DNA of 64,000 nucleotides, taken from the NCBI GenBank assembly GCA_910588965.1, contig CAJUSO010000011.1, positions 9,749-73,748 of the forward strand, in the 5' to 3' direction. The stretch comes from an uncultured Lachnospiraceae bacterium (GTDB lineage: Bacteria > Bacillota > Clostridia > Lachnospirales > Lachnospiraceae). This document shows, in pieces, positions 42,309-51,301 of the stretch (the stretch's first letter is position 1; every line of letters begins with the position of its first letter). The position numbers and the translations under genes were made by a program. The notes beneath the pieces are model-generated. The model was not told where the DNA came from and searched no databases. It worked only from the letters and a program-made list of their open reading frames with translations.

Positions 42309-43904
42309 ATGAGAAGAAGGAAAAAAAGGAAGAACCGTTTTTTGATGGGACTGGCAGGCAGCTTTTTGCTGCTGGCAGCCCTTTTGGCCGTGTACCAATC
42401 GAAGAGCCTATTCCAGCCGGCCTTACCTGGGACGGAAAGCAGCCGGGAGCCAGGCGTGGAAGGTGCAGGCGGCCAGGGGGGAGGCGCTGACCGCACAGGG
42501 AACGGCCAAGGGCAAGAGGCAGGAGGGAATGGGCTAGGAGGCAGCCAGGGCCGAGAGGCAGGAGGGGAAGGAGCCGGCCAAGGGGGGAGTGCAGATGGGC
42601 TAGGAGGCAGCCAGGGCCAAGAGGCAGGAGGGGAAGGAGCCAGCCAAGAAGGGAGTGCAGATGGGCTAGGGGACAGCCAAGGGGGGAGTGCAGATGGGCT
42701 AGGAAACGGGCAAGGGCAAGAGGCAGGAGGGGAAGGAGCCGGCCAGGGCGGAAGTGCGGATGGGACAGGAAGCGGCCAAAAGCCAGAAGCAGGAATGGCA
42801 GGAGCCGGTCAAGGCACGGGGTTTGGCGCTGTAAGTGAGGAGGAAGAAAAGGCCTTACAGGAAAGAGCCCAGGAAAAGCTTGCCTCCATGAGCCTGGAGG
42901 AAAAGGTAGCCCAGCTTTTCCTGATTACGCCGGAGGCCCTGACCGGGGCAGGGTCTGTGACGCAGGCAGGAGAAGCGACCAAAGCGGCATTGGGCCAATA
43001 CCCTGTGGGCGGCCTGATTTATTTCCAGGGGAATATTGTATCGGAGCCCCAAGTTACGGAGATGGTTAAGAAGCAGCAGCAATTTTCCCAAGAGAGGATT
43101 GGCCTGCCGCTTTTGGTTTCCGTGGACGAGGAAGGGGGGCAGGTAACCCGTGTGGCTTCCTGCGCCAATATTGACGTGCCGGAATTTGAAGACAATGCCC
43201 AAATTGGGGCTTCCGGGGATGCATCCAGGGCGTATGCTTCCGGGGATGCGATTGGCGCCTATCTAAGCCGGATGGGCTTTAACCTGGATTTTGCGCCTGT
43301 GGGGGATACCCTGACCAACCCGGACAATACTGTGGTGAAGCGGCGGTCCTATGGGAGCGACCCCCAGGCTGTTGCTGAAATGGCAGCCCAGAACCTTAAG
43401 GGGCTGGAATCCCACCGGGTGTATGGATGTATCAAGCATTTCCCAGGCCATGGGGCTACGCTGGGGGATACCCATAATGGCTACGCCTATACGGATAAGA
43501 CCTGGGAGGAACTGGAAAACAGCGATTTCATCCCATTTAAGAGGTGTATGGCAGAAGGGATTTCCTTTGTGATGGTAGGGCATATTTCCCTGCCCCAGGC
43601 AACCGGGGATGATGTGCCTGCGTCCTGTTCCCAGGCAGTTATCCAGGATTACCTGCGGGGGGAATTGGGATATGATGGGATTGTGCTGACAGACGCGCTG
43701 AACATGGGGGCGGTGGTAGAGCAGTATACATCTGCCCAGGCGGCTGTGAAAGCGTTTTTGGCAGGCAGCGACATGCTGCTGATGCCGGCAGATTTCCGGA
43801 GCGCTTACCAAGGGATGTTAGACGCCCTGGCGCAGGGGGCAATCACAGAGGAAAGGCTGGATGCGTCCGTGATGCGGATACTTAAGGTAAAGATGCGGCT
43901 CTAG
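42309..43904 (+). CDS. Beta-N-acetylhexosaminidase, GH3 (NagZ-like), membrane-anchored
   Basis: The 531-residue protein starts with a very basic stretch and one hydrophobic segment (about 12-30), a signal anchor without a lipobox. A Gly/Gln/Glu/Ala-rich repeat linker (about 45-175) follows, then the GH3 catalytic domain. Motifs are VSVDEEGGQVTR, KHFPGHGATLGDTH with the catalytic His, and VLTDALNMGAV with the nucleophile aspartate. NagZ-type enzymes remove N-acetylglucosamine from muropeptides; an anchored form would act at the cell wall. The linker is a tandem repeat, described separately. Confidence 0.9.
   Translation: MRRRKKRKNRFLMGLAGSFLLLAALLAVYQSKSLFQPALPGTESSREPGVEGAGGQGGGADRTGNGQGQEAGGNGLGGSQGREAGGEGAGQGGSADGLGGSQGQEAGGEGASQEGSADGLGDSQGGSADGLGNGQGQEAGGEGAGQGGSADGTGSGQKPEAGMAGAGQGTGFGAVSEEEEKALQERAQEKLASMSLEEKVAQLFLITPEALTGAGSVTQAGEATKAALGQYPVGGLIYFQGNIVSEPQVTEMVKKQQQFSQERIGLPLLVSVDEEGGQVTRVASCANIDVPEFEDNAQIGASGDASRAYASGDAIGAYLSRMGFNLDFAPVGDTLTNPDNTVVKRRSYGSDPQAVAEMAAQNLKGLESHRVYGCIKHFPGHGATLGDTHNGYAYTDKTWEELENSDFIPFKRCMAEGISFVMVGHISLPQATGDDVPASCSQAVIQDYLRGELGYDGIVLTDALNMGAVVEQYTSAQAAVKAFLAGSDMLLMPADFRSAYQGMLDALAQGAITEERLDASVMRILKVKMRL
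42470..42832 (+). repeat. 66-bp tandem repeat coding for the GH3 linker
   Basis: Units of 22 codons follow the pattern DGLGGSQGQEAGGEGAGQGG plus SA. Four full-length units and one of 11 codons (DGLGDSQGGSA) are visible, with a partial unit at the front and a diverged one at the end. All length changes keep the frame. The repeat sits between the membrane anchor and the catalytic domain and so sets linker length. Confidence 0.8.
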
Positions 43905-43978
43905 GAAGCATGGGAGGAGCCAGCTGCCGTAGCATGTATACGGATAAAGTCGTATGGAAATAGTGAGGTACAAGGATT

Positions 43979-46174
43979 ATGAAATCATTAGTAATAGCAG
44001 AAAAACCAAGCGTTGGCAGGGATATCGCCAGGGTCTTGGGGTGTAAGCAGGGCGGGAATGGCTTCCTGGAAGGGAAGGATTACGTGGTGACATGGGCATT
44101 GGGCCATCTGATTGAGCTTTCAGACCCAGAAAGCTATGGGGAGCAATGGAAGGTTTGGAAAATGGAAACCCTCCCGATGCTCCCGGAGCGGCTGGAAATC
44201 CAAGTCATTAAAAAGACGGGGAAGCAGTACCAGACGGTGAAAACCCAGATGCATCGGAAGGATATCAAGGAAATCATTATTGCTACGGATGCCGGCCGGG
44301 AAGGGGAGCTGGTAGCCCGCTGGATTATCAAGAAAGCCGGCGTTAAAAAACCTATGAAGCGCCTTTGGATTTCTTCTGTGACAGATAAGGCCATCCGGCA
44401 GGGGTTTTCCCAGCTGAAGGATGCCAGGGAATACCAAAAGCTTTATGAGGCGGCCGTTGCAAGGGCGGAGGCAGACTGGCTGGTGGGGCTGAACGCTACC
44501 AGGGCGCTTACGGTAAAACACAATGCCCAGCTATCCTGCGGCCGTGTCCAGACCCCTACCCTTGCTATGATTGCAAAGCGCCAGGCGCAGATAAAAGCGT
44601 TCCAGCCCAAGGAGTACTATGGTCTAAAAGTAAAAGGCGCAGACGCCTCCTGGAACTGGAAATCCAAGGACAACAGTACGTCCACCTTTTCCAGGGAAGA
44701 GATAAAAAAGGCGGCGGAAAAAATTACAAACAGCACAGGAACGGTACAGGAAGTCAGGAAGAAACAGCAAAAATCCTATGCGCCCCAGTTATATGACTTG
44801 ACTTCCCTGCAGCAGGATGCAAACCGCATGTTTGGGTTTTCTGCAAAGCAGACGCTGGATTTTATGCAGCGCCTCTATGAGCATTATAAGGTGGTTACCT
44901 ATCCACGGACGGATTCCCGTTACCTGACGGCAGATATCGTAGATACCCTGCAGGAGCGGGTAAAGGCCTGCCGCGGGGGGGCTTATACGCCGGTCTGTGC
45001 CAAGCTTCTGAAAGCCCCTATCAAGGGGAACAAATCCTTTGTGGATGACAAGAAGGTCTCAGACCATCATGCCATTATCCCTACGGAGCAGGGCATCCGC
45101 TTAAGCGAGCTGGATTATGGGGAGCGGAAAATCTATGAACTGGTAGTATCCCGTTTCCTGGCAGCCCTCCTGCCGCCTTGCGAGTACCAGCAGACGGAGG
45201 TGGTAGCCTTTTGTAACGGCGAACGCCTCACCTTGAAGGGGAAAGTCATAGAGAAGCCAGGCTGGCAGGAAATCAAGGCCTTGCAGGAAAGCAGCGGCAT
45301 AGCTGGGGAGGAAGAAGAGGGGGAAGAACCTGCGGCAGGCAGCATCCCGGATTTTTCCCAAGGGCAGAAAATCCGTTTTGGGGAAGCGAAAATAACAGAA
45401 GGCAAGACAAAGCCCCCTGTGCCCTTTACGGAAGCCACCCTTCTGGCCGCGATGGAAAACCCTGTCAAATATATGGAAAGCACGGACCAAAGCCTGAAAA
45501 AGACCCTGGGGGAAACAGGGGGGCTTGGTACAGTCGCCACCAGGGCGGATATTATTGAAAAGCTTTTCAACAGCTTTATGATTGAGAAAAAAGAACAATA
45601 CATCCACCTGACCTCTAAGGGCAGGCAGGTGCTGGAACTAGCCCCCCAAGGCTTAACCTCCCCGGAACTGACGGCGCGGTGGGAGCAGGAACTTGCAGAT
45701 ATTGCCAAAGGGAAAGCCAAAAAGAAGGACTTTGAAGCAGAGATTCGCAGCTATACGGTGGATATCGTCAAAGACATCGCCGCTTCCTCCAAAACCTACC
45801 GCCACGACAACCTGACCAGCAAGAAATGCCCGGACTGCGGGAAACTCTTGTTAGAGGTCAACCACAAAAACGGGCGGATGCTGGTATGCCAGGATAGGGA
45901 GTGCGGCTACCGCAAGACCCTATCCCGCGTGACGAATGCCCGCTGCCCCCAGTGCCACAAAAAGATGGAACTGGTAGGGGAAGGGGACGGCCAGAAATTT
46001 ATCTGTGCCTGCGGCTACCGGGAGAAGCTTTCTGCTTTTGAGAAACGCAAAAAGGAAAGCGGCGGCGGCGTTTCCAAAAAGGATGTGGCCAATTATATGA
46101 ATAAAATGAAAAAAGAAGCAAAGGAGCCTGTGAACAATGCCTTTGCGGATGCTTTTGCCAAGCTGAAGCTATAG
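43979..46174 (+). CDS. topB: DNA topoisomerase III
   Basis: The 731-residue type IA topoisomerase starts with the Toprim phrase LVIAEKPSVGRDIA and has DAGREGELVARWI, LSCGRVQTPTLA, and the active-site tyrosine in TYPRTDSRYL (about 320). Two C-terminal zinc-ribbon motifs follow (CPDCGK...CQDRECGY and CPQCHKKM...CACGY). It relaxes and decatenates DNA by single-strand passage. An AGGTACAAGG site precedes the ATG. It is the last gene of a co-directional run from the GH36 gene. Confidence 0.96.
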   Translation: MKSLVIAEKPSVGRDIARVLGCKQGGNGFLEGKDYVVTWALGHLIELSDPESYGEQWKVWKMETLPMLPERLEIQVIKKTGKQYQTVKTQMHRKDIKEIIIATDAGREGELVARWIIKKAGVKKPMKRLWISSVTDKAIRQGFSQLKDAREYQKLYEAAVARAEADWLVGLNATRALTVKHNAQLSCGRVQTPTLAMIAKRQAQIKAFQPKEYYGLKVKGADASWNWKSKDNSTSTFSREEIKKAAEKITNSTGTVQEVRKKQQKSYAPQLYDLTSLQQDANRMFGFSAKQTLDFMQRLYEHYKVVTYPRTDSRYLTADIVDTLQERVKACRGGAYTPVCAKLLKAPIKGNKSFVDDKKVSDHHAIIPTEQGIRLSELDYGERKIYELVVSRFLAALLPPCEYQQTEVVAFCNGERLTLKGKVIEKPGWQEIKALQESSGIAGEEEEGEEPAAGSIPDFSQGQKIRFGEAKITEGKTKPPVPFTEATLLAAMENPVKYMESTDQSLKKTLGETGGLGTVATRADIIEKLFNSFMIEKKEQYIHLTSKGRQVLELAPQGLTSPELTARWEQELADIAKGKAKKKDFEAEIRSYTVDIVKDIAASSKTYRHDNLTSKKCPDCGKLLLEVNHKNGRMLVCQDRECGYRKTLSRVTNARCPQCHKKMELVGEGDGQKFICACGYREKLSAFEKRKKESGGGVSKKDVANYMNKMKKEAKEPVNNAFADAFAKLKL

Positions 46175-46303
46175 CCGCTGCTTGGCAAAAGGCAGGGACC
46201 TGGAGCCAGAACCCTTGCGGTTATGGCCCCAGAAGTGATATATTGCGGCATCAAAAGCCATAGAATAAAACGGAAGGAAAAAAGACCCAAAAGGAGGAAC
46301 TAG

Positions 46304-46921
46304 ATGAAAGTATTAATGCTCAACGGGAGCCCGCGGCCTAACGGCAACACCTCAGTTGCCCTCCATGAAATGGAAAAAGTATTCCAAGCCGAGGGGATAG
46401 AATCTGAGATCCTGCAGGTTGGCGGCATGGATATCCGAGGCTGCATCGCCTGCGGAACCTGTTCCCAAACGGGGAAATGCGTTTTTTTGGACGCCGTAAA
46501 TGAGACGGCGCCCAAATTCCAGGAGTGCAGCGGCCTGGTGGTGGGCAGCCCTGTCTACTATGCATCTGCAAATGCTACCCTGACGGCCTTTTTGACAAGG
46601 CTCTTTTACAGCGCCCATTTTGACAAATCCATGAAGGTAGGCGCAGCCGTGGTAGCCGCACGGCGCGGCGGCCTTTCCACGGCCTTTGACGGGCTGAACA
46701 AATTTTTTACGATTTCAGGGATGCCAGTCGCTTCCAGCCAATACTGGAACAGCATCCATGGCAAGCTGCCGGGGGAAGCCAGCCAAGACGCCGAGGGACT
46801 TCAGATTATGCGGACGTTGGCAAGGAACATGGCCTTTTTGATGAAGAGCATCGCCCTCGGGAAAGAAGCCTACGGCATCCCAGCCAAGGAGCCTGCCACC
46901 CCGACGGATTTCATCCGCTAA
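46304..46921 (+). CDS. NAD(P)H-dependent FMN reductase / iron-sulfur flavoprotein family
   Basis: The 205-residue flavodoxin-like protein opens with the FMN phosphate loop LMLNGSPRPNGNT. A cysteine cluster CIACGTC with a further Cys at about 63 (TGKCVF) is typical of the iron-sulfur flavoprotein subgroup, and GSPVYYASANA contacts the flavin ring. It is likely a cytoplasmic electron-transfer or quinone/nitro-reducing enzyme in an anaerobe; the substrate cannot be told. An AAGGAGG site lies before the ATG. It is probably a single gene. Confidence 0.88.
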   Translation: MKVLMLNGSPRPNGNTSVALHEMEKVFQAEGIESEILQVGGMDIRGCIACGTCSQTGKCVFLDAVNETAPKFQECSGLVVGSPVYYASANATLTAFLTRLFYSAHFDKSMKVGAAVVAARRGGLSTAFDGLNKFFTISGMPVASSQYWNSIHGKLPGEASQDAEGLQIMRTLARNMAFLMKSIALGKEAYGIPAKEPATPTDFIR

Positions 46922-46967
46922 AGGGGGCAAAAAGAGGGACAGCGTTTTATTAATGCCCGGATAAGTC

Positions 46968-46994
46968 ATAATCCCCAGAGTCTGTTCATACATT
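46968..46994 (+). promoter_or_regulatory. Sigma-E type promoter of spoIIID
   Basis: ATA (46968-46970), 16 bases, CATACATT (46987-46994). This fits the mother-cell sigma-E pattern (ATA, 16-18, CATACAnT) and lies directly upstream of spoIIID, a known sigma-E gene in spore formers. Confidence 0.75.
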
Positions 46995-47022
46995 GTAAAA
47001 AAACAGTATATGGGGAATTTCG

Positions 47023-47283
47023 TTGAAAGGTTACATAGAAGAACGGGCAGTTAATATTGCTAATTATATAATTGAGGAAAACGCGACAGTCAGGCAGACG
47101 GCAAAAAGGTTTGGGATTAGTAAAAGCACAGTACATAAGGACGTAACAGAACGTTTGATGCAAATCAACCCAGCCCTTGCCAGCCAGGCCCGGAGGGTTT
47201 TGGATGTAAATAAATCAGAACGGCATATCCGCGGCGGGCTGGCAACCAAGGAAAAATACCTGCACCAAAGAGGCATGGGATAG
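47023..47283 (+). CDS. spoIIID: Sporulation transcriptional regulator SpoIIID
   Basis: The 86-residue protein is nearly the full length of SpoIIID and has its opening KGYIEERAVNIANYIIE, the helix-turn-helix TVRQTAKRFGISKSTVHKDVTERL, and RVLDVNKSERHIRGG after it. It starts with TTG behind GGGGAA; no ATG fits. SpoIIID switches mother-cell gene expression between the sigma-E and sigma-K stages. The sigma-E promoter upstream agrees. Its presence indicates a spore-forming organism. Confidence 0.96.
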   Translation: MKGYIEERAVNIANYIIEENATVRQTAKRFGISKSTVHKDVTERLMQINPALASQARRVLDVNKSERHIRGGLATKEKYLHQRGMG

Positions 47284-47395
47284 AAAGCTTGGGATACCTG
47301 GGAAAAAGACGGCACGGGCAGCCCTGCGTCCAGGCAGGCCTGTTTGTGCCAATGCGCAAAAAGGAATGGGTATCCCATTGGCCCTGGGGGAGGGG

Positions 47396-48169
47396 TTATC
47401 TCTGGGGATGGGGCAGGTGCATTTCCCTTAAAAGGAACAAGAGGGAACCAACAAAAAGGAAGATGCTGATTATCTGGGAAGTGGATAGGCCGGCAATCAT
47501 GCCGCGTGCCTGGTCATACCGCATATATTCAAGGAAAAAGCGGGCAATGGAGTAGGCTGCCAAATATACCCACACGCTCATATATCCTTTTAACCGCCGG
47601 CTGAAGGCTACCAGGCAGATGCCGATGGTAAATTCAAAAAGCGCTTCTGCAAGCTGTACCGGAAAAAGAGGGGTCTGGTTTGGGGCAAAGGCAGATTGGG
47701 TATAGGTGACGGAAAAAGGCCCGGTGTAAGGCCGCCCATAACAGCATCCTACCAGGAAGCACCCAATCCTGCCGAAAGCGTGCGCAATAGGCAGGCAGCC
47801 GATACATGGCTGGACATATGCCGATACAGGGATATGGAGTTTTTTCTGGCAAAACAGCAAAGTGGGAAGGGCAGCGGTAACGCCGCCTAAAAAAACAAAT
47901 CCCCCGCTCATGAGGGCGCTGATATAAACAGGATCTTGCAGCCTGGAAAAATCTATATCTGGGAAGGAAACAGCCAGATATAATATTTTGGCGCCCAAAA
48001 TCCCAGATAGGCCGGAAATAGAGCATAGGATAATGAAATAATCCAAAACCAGCCCAAACCGCTTTATCTGCAGATAGGCAAAAAAAGAGCCGGCCAAAAG
48101 CCCAAGGACAATCATTAGGCCATAATAAGCAATAAAATGGCCAAAAAAATAAAAACCAATCTCACCCAT
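47396..48169 (-). CDS. lgt: Prolipoprotein diacylglyceryl transferase
   Basis: The ATG at 48169 has AGAAAGG upstream and gives 257 residues; the longer frame (to 48322) runs through a hairpin and is not family sequence. The protein has seven membrane segments, the Lgt signature HAFGRIGCFLVGCCYG (about 130) and the C-terminal YLAAYSIARFFLEYMR. It transfers diacylglycerol to the lipobox cysteine of prelipoproteins at the membrane. The signature is the variant common in Clostridia, where a second lgt-like gene often exists elsewhere. Confidence 0.9.
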   Translation of the reverse strand: MGEIGFYFFGHFIAYYGLMIVLGLLAGSFFAYLQIKRFGLVLDYFIILCSISGLSGILGAKILYLAVSFPDIDFSRLQDPVYISALMSGGFVFLGGVTAALPTLLFCQKKLHIPVSAYVQPCIGCLPIAHAFGRIGCFLVGCCYGRPYTGPFSVTYTQSAFAPNQTPLFPVQLAEALFEFTIGICLVAFSRRLKGYMSVWVYLAAYSIARFFLEYMRYDQARGMIAGLSTSQIISIFLFVGSLLFLLREMHLPHPQR

Positions 48170-48191
48170 AAGAAACCTTTCTAATGAGGGA

Positions 48192-48221
48192 AAGCGATGA
48201 CAAGTTTCCATGTCATCGCTT
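48192..48221 (-). terminator. Hairpin between the small membrane protein gene and lgt
   Basis: AAGCGATGACA and TGTCATCGCTT form an 11-base-pair stem around eight bases. On the minus strand it is followed by TTTCCC, so it can end the transcript of the small membrane protein gene. Confidence 0.55.
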
Positions 48222-48240
48222 CTGTATGATATCTGGCGTA

Positions 48241-48495
48241 TTATAGGGACGCCAGGCCGCCAATACATGCTACACAGGCAATATAGAATAACAGGCACAG
48301 AATCGTTCCGACAATGGAGCAAACCAAGCCGGCGGTTGCCATCCCCCTTTTCTCAGGCGGGGCGGTGCTCCTCCCGATTGCGCCAAGGATAATACCGATA
48401 ATGCCTACGACTGCGCCGGCCCATCCTAATATCCCGATGCTAAATACGCCAATTATAATTGCAATGATGCCTAAAACCAATGATGCAATTCCCAT
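48241..48495 (-). CDS. Small membrane protein (DUF4190-like)
   Basis: The ATG at 48495 follows AAGGAGGG and gives 84 residues with two hydrophobic segments (about 4-42 and 56-80) rich in Gly, Ile and Ala, joined by a short polar loop (STAPPEKRG). This is the pattern of small DUF4190-type membrane proteins; the role is unknown. It has its own promoter and a hairpin downstream, so it is monocistronic. Confidence 0.7.
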   Translation of the reverse strand: MGIASLVLGIIAIIIGVFSIGILGWAGAVVGIIGIILGAIGRSTAPPEKRGMATAGLVCSIVGTILCLLFYIACVACIGGLASL

Positions 48496-48570
48496 GCTTA
48501 CCCTCCTTTCTTTCCTCCAAAAACATATTTTGCTATGTAGATGAAATGGGTTTACCCCATTCAGTTTTTT

Positions 48571-48599
48571 ATTATAATATAACGGCTCTGTTTTGTCTA
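48571..48599 (-). promoter_or_regulatory. Promoter of the small membrane protein gene
   Basis: On the minus strand: TAGACA (48599-48594), 17 bases, TATAAT (48576-48571), about 75 bases before the start. Confidence 0.55.
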
Positions 48600-48723
48600 T
48601 GTTTTGGGTATATTGTATATAATATTTTACCTGATGATAAAAAAGATAAAATATATCAATAAAACTGATTAAAATTATCACTATACAAGGGAAACAAACT
48701 ATGGTAAGATTAAACCCGTAAAT

Positions 48724-49004
48724 GCGATGAAAAGGAATAGTAGCTGCAAAGGAACTTACAGAGAGCCATTGGCGGTGGGAAATGGCAGGGGCGGTGCAGT
48801 GAACTGGCCTTGGAGCTTCTTGGCTGAACTGGTTCCCAGCAGGGTTCCCATAAGCCGGGACGGGGTCTCCCGTTACAGGGATAGGCGTAGATGCGCCGAT
48901 AAGTGCATGTAAATGAAATACATGAAGTAGAGTGGTACCGCGCAGGGTATTTTTATCTTTCGTCTCTATTATCCGTCAGGGGTAATGGGAATGGAAGTTT
49001 TTTT
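48724..49004 (+). promoter_or_regulatory. T-box riboswitch upstream of the leuA fusion gene
   Basis: The leader has the order of a T-box: GATGAAAAGGAATAGTA at the 5' end, ACAGAGAG, a GGCGGTG apical segment, GGAGC...TGAAC around the specifier region, and the tRNA-acceptor-binding sequence AGAGTGGTACCGCG (48929-48942). The terminator listed next follows. T-box leaders let uncharged tRNA switch on amino-acid genes. Leucine is expected from the gene downstream; leucine-type codons (CTT, TTG) occur between GGAGC and TGAAC (48812-48829), but I cannot fix the specifier by eye. A weak promoter, TATACA-17-TAAGAT (48682-48710), lies just upstream. Confidence 0.88.
48957..49004 (+). terminator. Terminator stem of the T-box
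   Basis: CTTTC/GGAAG, CTC/GGG and ATTA..CC/GG..TAAT pair in register, followed by seven T residues (48998-49004). It is the terminator that competes with the antiterminator formed around GGTACCGCG. Confidence 0.65.
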
Positions 49005-49066
49005 ATATTATAAGGATTTTTCGCGCCCTTAAATATCTTGCAGCAGAATTAGGGAGGGATTAGGAC

Positions 49067-51067
49067 ATGGAGAACTATGGAAAATACGAGAGGCAATATT
49101 TTATGCCCCCAGAAGTAACCTATGACTGGGTAAAAAAAGAGTACATCACATCACCGCCGGTATGGTGCAGCGTTGATTTGCGGGATGGGAACCAGGCCTT
49201 GATTGAGCCTATGAGCCTGGAAGAGAAGCTGGAGTTTTTCCAGTTGTTGGTAGATGTGGGCTTTAAGGAAATTGAAGTGGGGTTCCCGGCAGCTTCAGAA
49301 ACGGAATATAATTTTATGCGGGCGCTGATTGACCGGGATATGATACCAGATGACGTGACGGTACAGGTGCTGACCCAGGCCAGGGAGCATATTATCCGCA
49401 AGACCTTTGAGGCTGTAGAAGGCGCCCCCCATGCAGTGGTGCACCTCTATAACTCCACCTCTGTGGCACAGAGGGAGCAGGTGTTTAAGAAGGGCAAGGA
49501 GGAAATTAAGCAGATTGCCGTGGACGGCGCAAAACTGCTGAAAAAGCTGGCTGAAGAGACAGAAGGCAATTTTACCTTTGAATACAGCCCGGAGAGTTTC
49601 TCCGGCACGGAGGTGGATTATGCGCTGGATGTATGCAACGCTGTCCTTGACGTATGGAAGCCTGGCCCAGGCAGTAAGGCTATCATCAATCTGCCCACTA
49701 CCGTGGAAAACGCCATGCCCCATATTTTCGCAGGGCAGGTAGAATACATGAGCAAGCATATGAAATACCGGGAGCATGTAGTGCTGTCACTGCACCCGCA
49801 CAATGACAGGGGCGTAGGCATCTGCGATGCGGAATTTGGCATACTGGCAGGGGCAGACAGGATTGAGGGGACCCTGTTTGGGAATGGGGAACGCACCGGG
49901 AACGTGGATATCGTGACCCTTGCCATGAATATGTTTTCCCATGGGGTAGACCCTAAGCTGGATTTCAGCAATATGTCCAAGATTGCAGAGACCTATGAAC
50001 GGTGCACCCGCATGCAGGTATCCCCCAGGCAGCCCTATGCCGGCGAGCTTGTGTTTACGGCATTTTCCGGATCCCATCAGGATGCCATCGCTAAGGGCAT
50101 GGCCTGCCGGGATAAGAATCCAGAAGGCGCCTGGACGGTGCCGTACCTGCCCATTGACCCCAAAGATGTGGGGCGTACTTACGATTCAGATGTCATCCGC
50201 ATCAACAGCCAGTCCGGCAAAGGCGGCGTGGGCTATATCCTGAAACAGAATTATGGGATTACCATCCCGGATAAAATGAAGGAAGAGGTAGGCTATATGG
50301 TTAAGGGCGTGTCAGACCGCCGCCATATGGAACTGTCCCCGCAGCTGATATACCAGATTTTTGAAGAGCACTATGTGGGCTGCATGCCTTATTTCCAAAT
50401 CCCGGAATGCCATTTCCGCCAGAAAGACGGGATCCTGGCAGAGGCAGTGATTTCCCATGGCGGCCAAGTGCGCAGCGTCGCAGGGAATGGGAATGGGCGC
50501 CTGGACGCTGTCAGCAACGCCTTAAAGCAGTATTTCAACATTAGCTATGAACTGTCCGTATATGAGGAGCATTCCCTGTCCAAGGGATCTTCTGCAAAGG
50601 CCATGTCCTATGTGGGGATTTCCTGTAACAACCGCCTGTATTGGGGCGTTGGGATTGATGAGGATATCATCAAGTCATCCATTGAGGCCTTGTGCGTGGC
50701 CGTGAATAAGCTAGAGCAGATCCAGCAGGACAGCCATTGCCGGGATGAGAGGCTGAATGAGATTATGAATTATATCCAGGAGCATTACCTGGGCGTGACT
50801 TTGGATGCCCTTGCAGAGAAGATGCATCTGTCAAAGCCTTACCTCTCCAAGTACATCAAAGAGAAATCAGGGAAGACTTTTGGCGAGATTGTCAAAAACG
50901 TACGGATGAAGAAGGCACGGACGCTGCTGAAAAACAGCAGCATGACGGTGGAGAACATTGCAGAGAGCGTAGGATACCAGAATGTAGAGCATTTTAACCG
51001 TCTATTTAAGAAAAAATATGAATTAACGCCGGTGCAGTACAGGAACCGTGCACAGGGCAGGAAATAA
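49067..51067 (+). CDS. leuA: 2-isopropylmalate synthase fused to an AraC-type DNA-binding domain
   Basis: The 666-residue protein is continuous in one frame. Residues 1 to about 555 are a long-type 2-isopropylmalate synthase, the first committed enzyme of leucine synthesis (acetyl-CoA plus 2-ketoisovalerate): WCSVDLRDGNQAL, IEVGFPAASETE, the metal motif LHPHNDRG, GNGERTGN, and a C-terminal regulatory/dimer domain. Residues 558-666 are a complete AraC-type double helix-turn-helix: VTLDALAEKMHLSKPYLSKYI and MTVENIAESVGYQNVEHFNRLFKKKY, ending with LTPVQYR. A GGGAGGG site precedes the ATG. The fusion suggests a leucine-sensing enzyme that also binds DNA. A T-box lies upstream and a terminator downstream, so it is a single-gene unit. 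Confidence 0.93.
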   Translation: MENYGKYERQYFMPPEVTYDWVKKEYITSPPVWCSVDLRDGNQALIEPMSLEEKLEFFQLLVDVGFKEIEVGFPAASETEYNFMRALIDRDMIPDDVTVQVLTQAREHIIRKTFEAVEGAPHAVVHLYNSTSVAQREQVFKKGKEEIKQIAVDGAKLLKKLAEETEGNFTFEYSPESFSGTEVDYALDVCNAVLDVWKPGPGSKAIINLPTTVENAMPHIFAGQVEYMSKHMKYREHVVLSLHPHNDRGVGICDAEFGILAGADRIEGTLFGNGERTGNVDIVTLAMNMFSHGVDPKLDFSNMSKIAETYERCTRMQVSPRQPYAGELVFTAFSGSHQDAIAKGMACRDKNPEGAWTVPYLPIDPKDVGRTYDSDVIRINSQSGKGGVGYILKQNYGITIPDKMKEEVGYMVKGVSDRRHMELSPQLIYQIFEEHYVGCMPYFQIPECHFRQKDGILAEAVISHGGQVRSVAGNGNGRLDAVSNALKQYFNISYELSVYEEHSLSKGSSAKAMSYVGISCNNRLYWGVGIDEDIIKSSIEALCVAVNKLEQIQQDSHCRDERLNEIMNYIQEHYLGVTLDALAEKMHLSKPYLSKYIKEKSGKTFGEIVKNVRMKKARTLLKNSSMTVENIAESVGYQNVEHFNRLFKKKYELTPVQYRNRAQGRK

Positions 51068-51071
51068 GGCA

Positions 51072-51113
51072 GGGGCAAATCTGTTTCTATCGCGCAGGTT
51101 TGCCCCCTTTTTA
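51072..51113 (+). terminator. Terminator of the leuA fusion gene
   Basis: GGGGCAAA and TTTGCCCC arms around about 20 bases, followed by CTTTTTAT. It lies just after the stop codon. Confidence 0.8.
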
Positions 51114-51301
51114 TCGGTAAATTGACTTCCCTTCCGGAAGGATGTACTTCTTGCGCAAAAGGAAAGGGGCATATCCGGGGAATAGGCTTGGAAGAATTGG
51201 GAAACATAATACCGTAAGGATAGACAGCCCTGTATTGGCCTGGCAAAATGCAGGAATCCATGATGGGCCTAGAATCTCGGAGGGAAAGGAAGCAAAAGAG
51301 T

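Noticed and set aside
42470..42832. Repeat array considered as CRISPR
   Set aside because: The units are contiguous, in frame and translated as a Gly-rich linker; there are no spacers.
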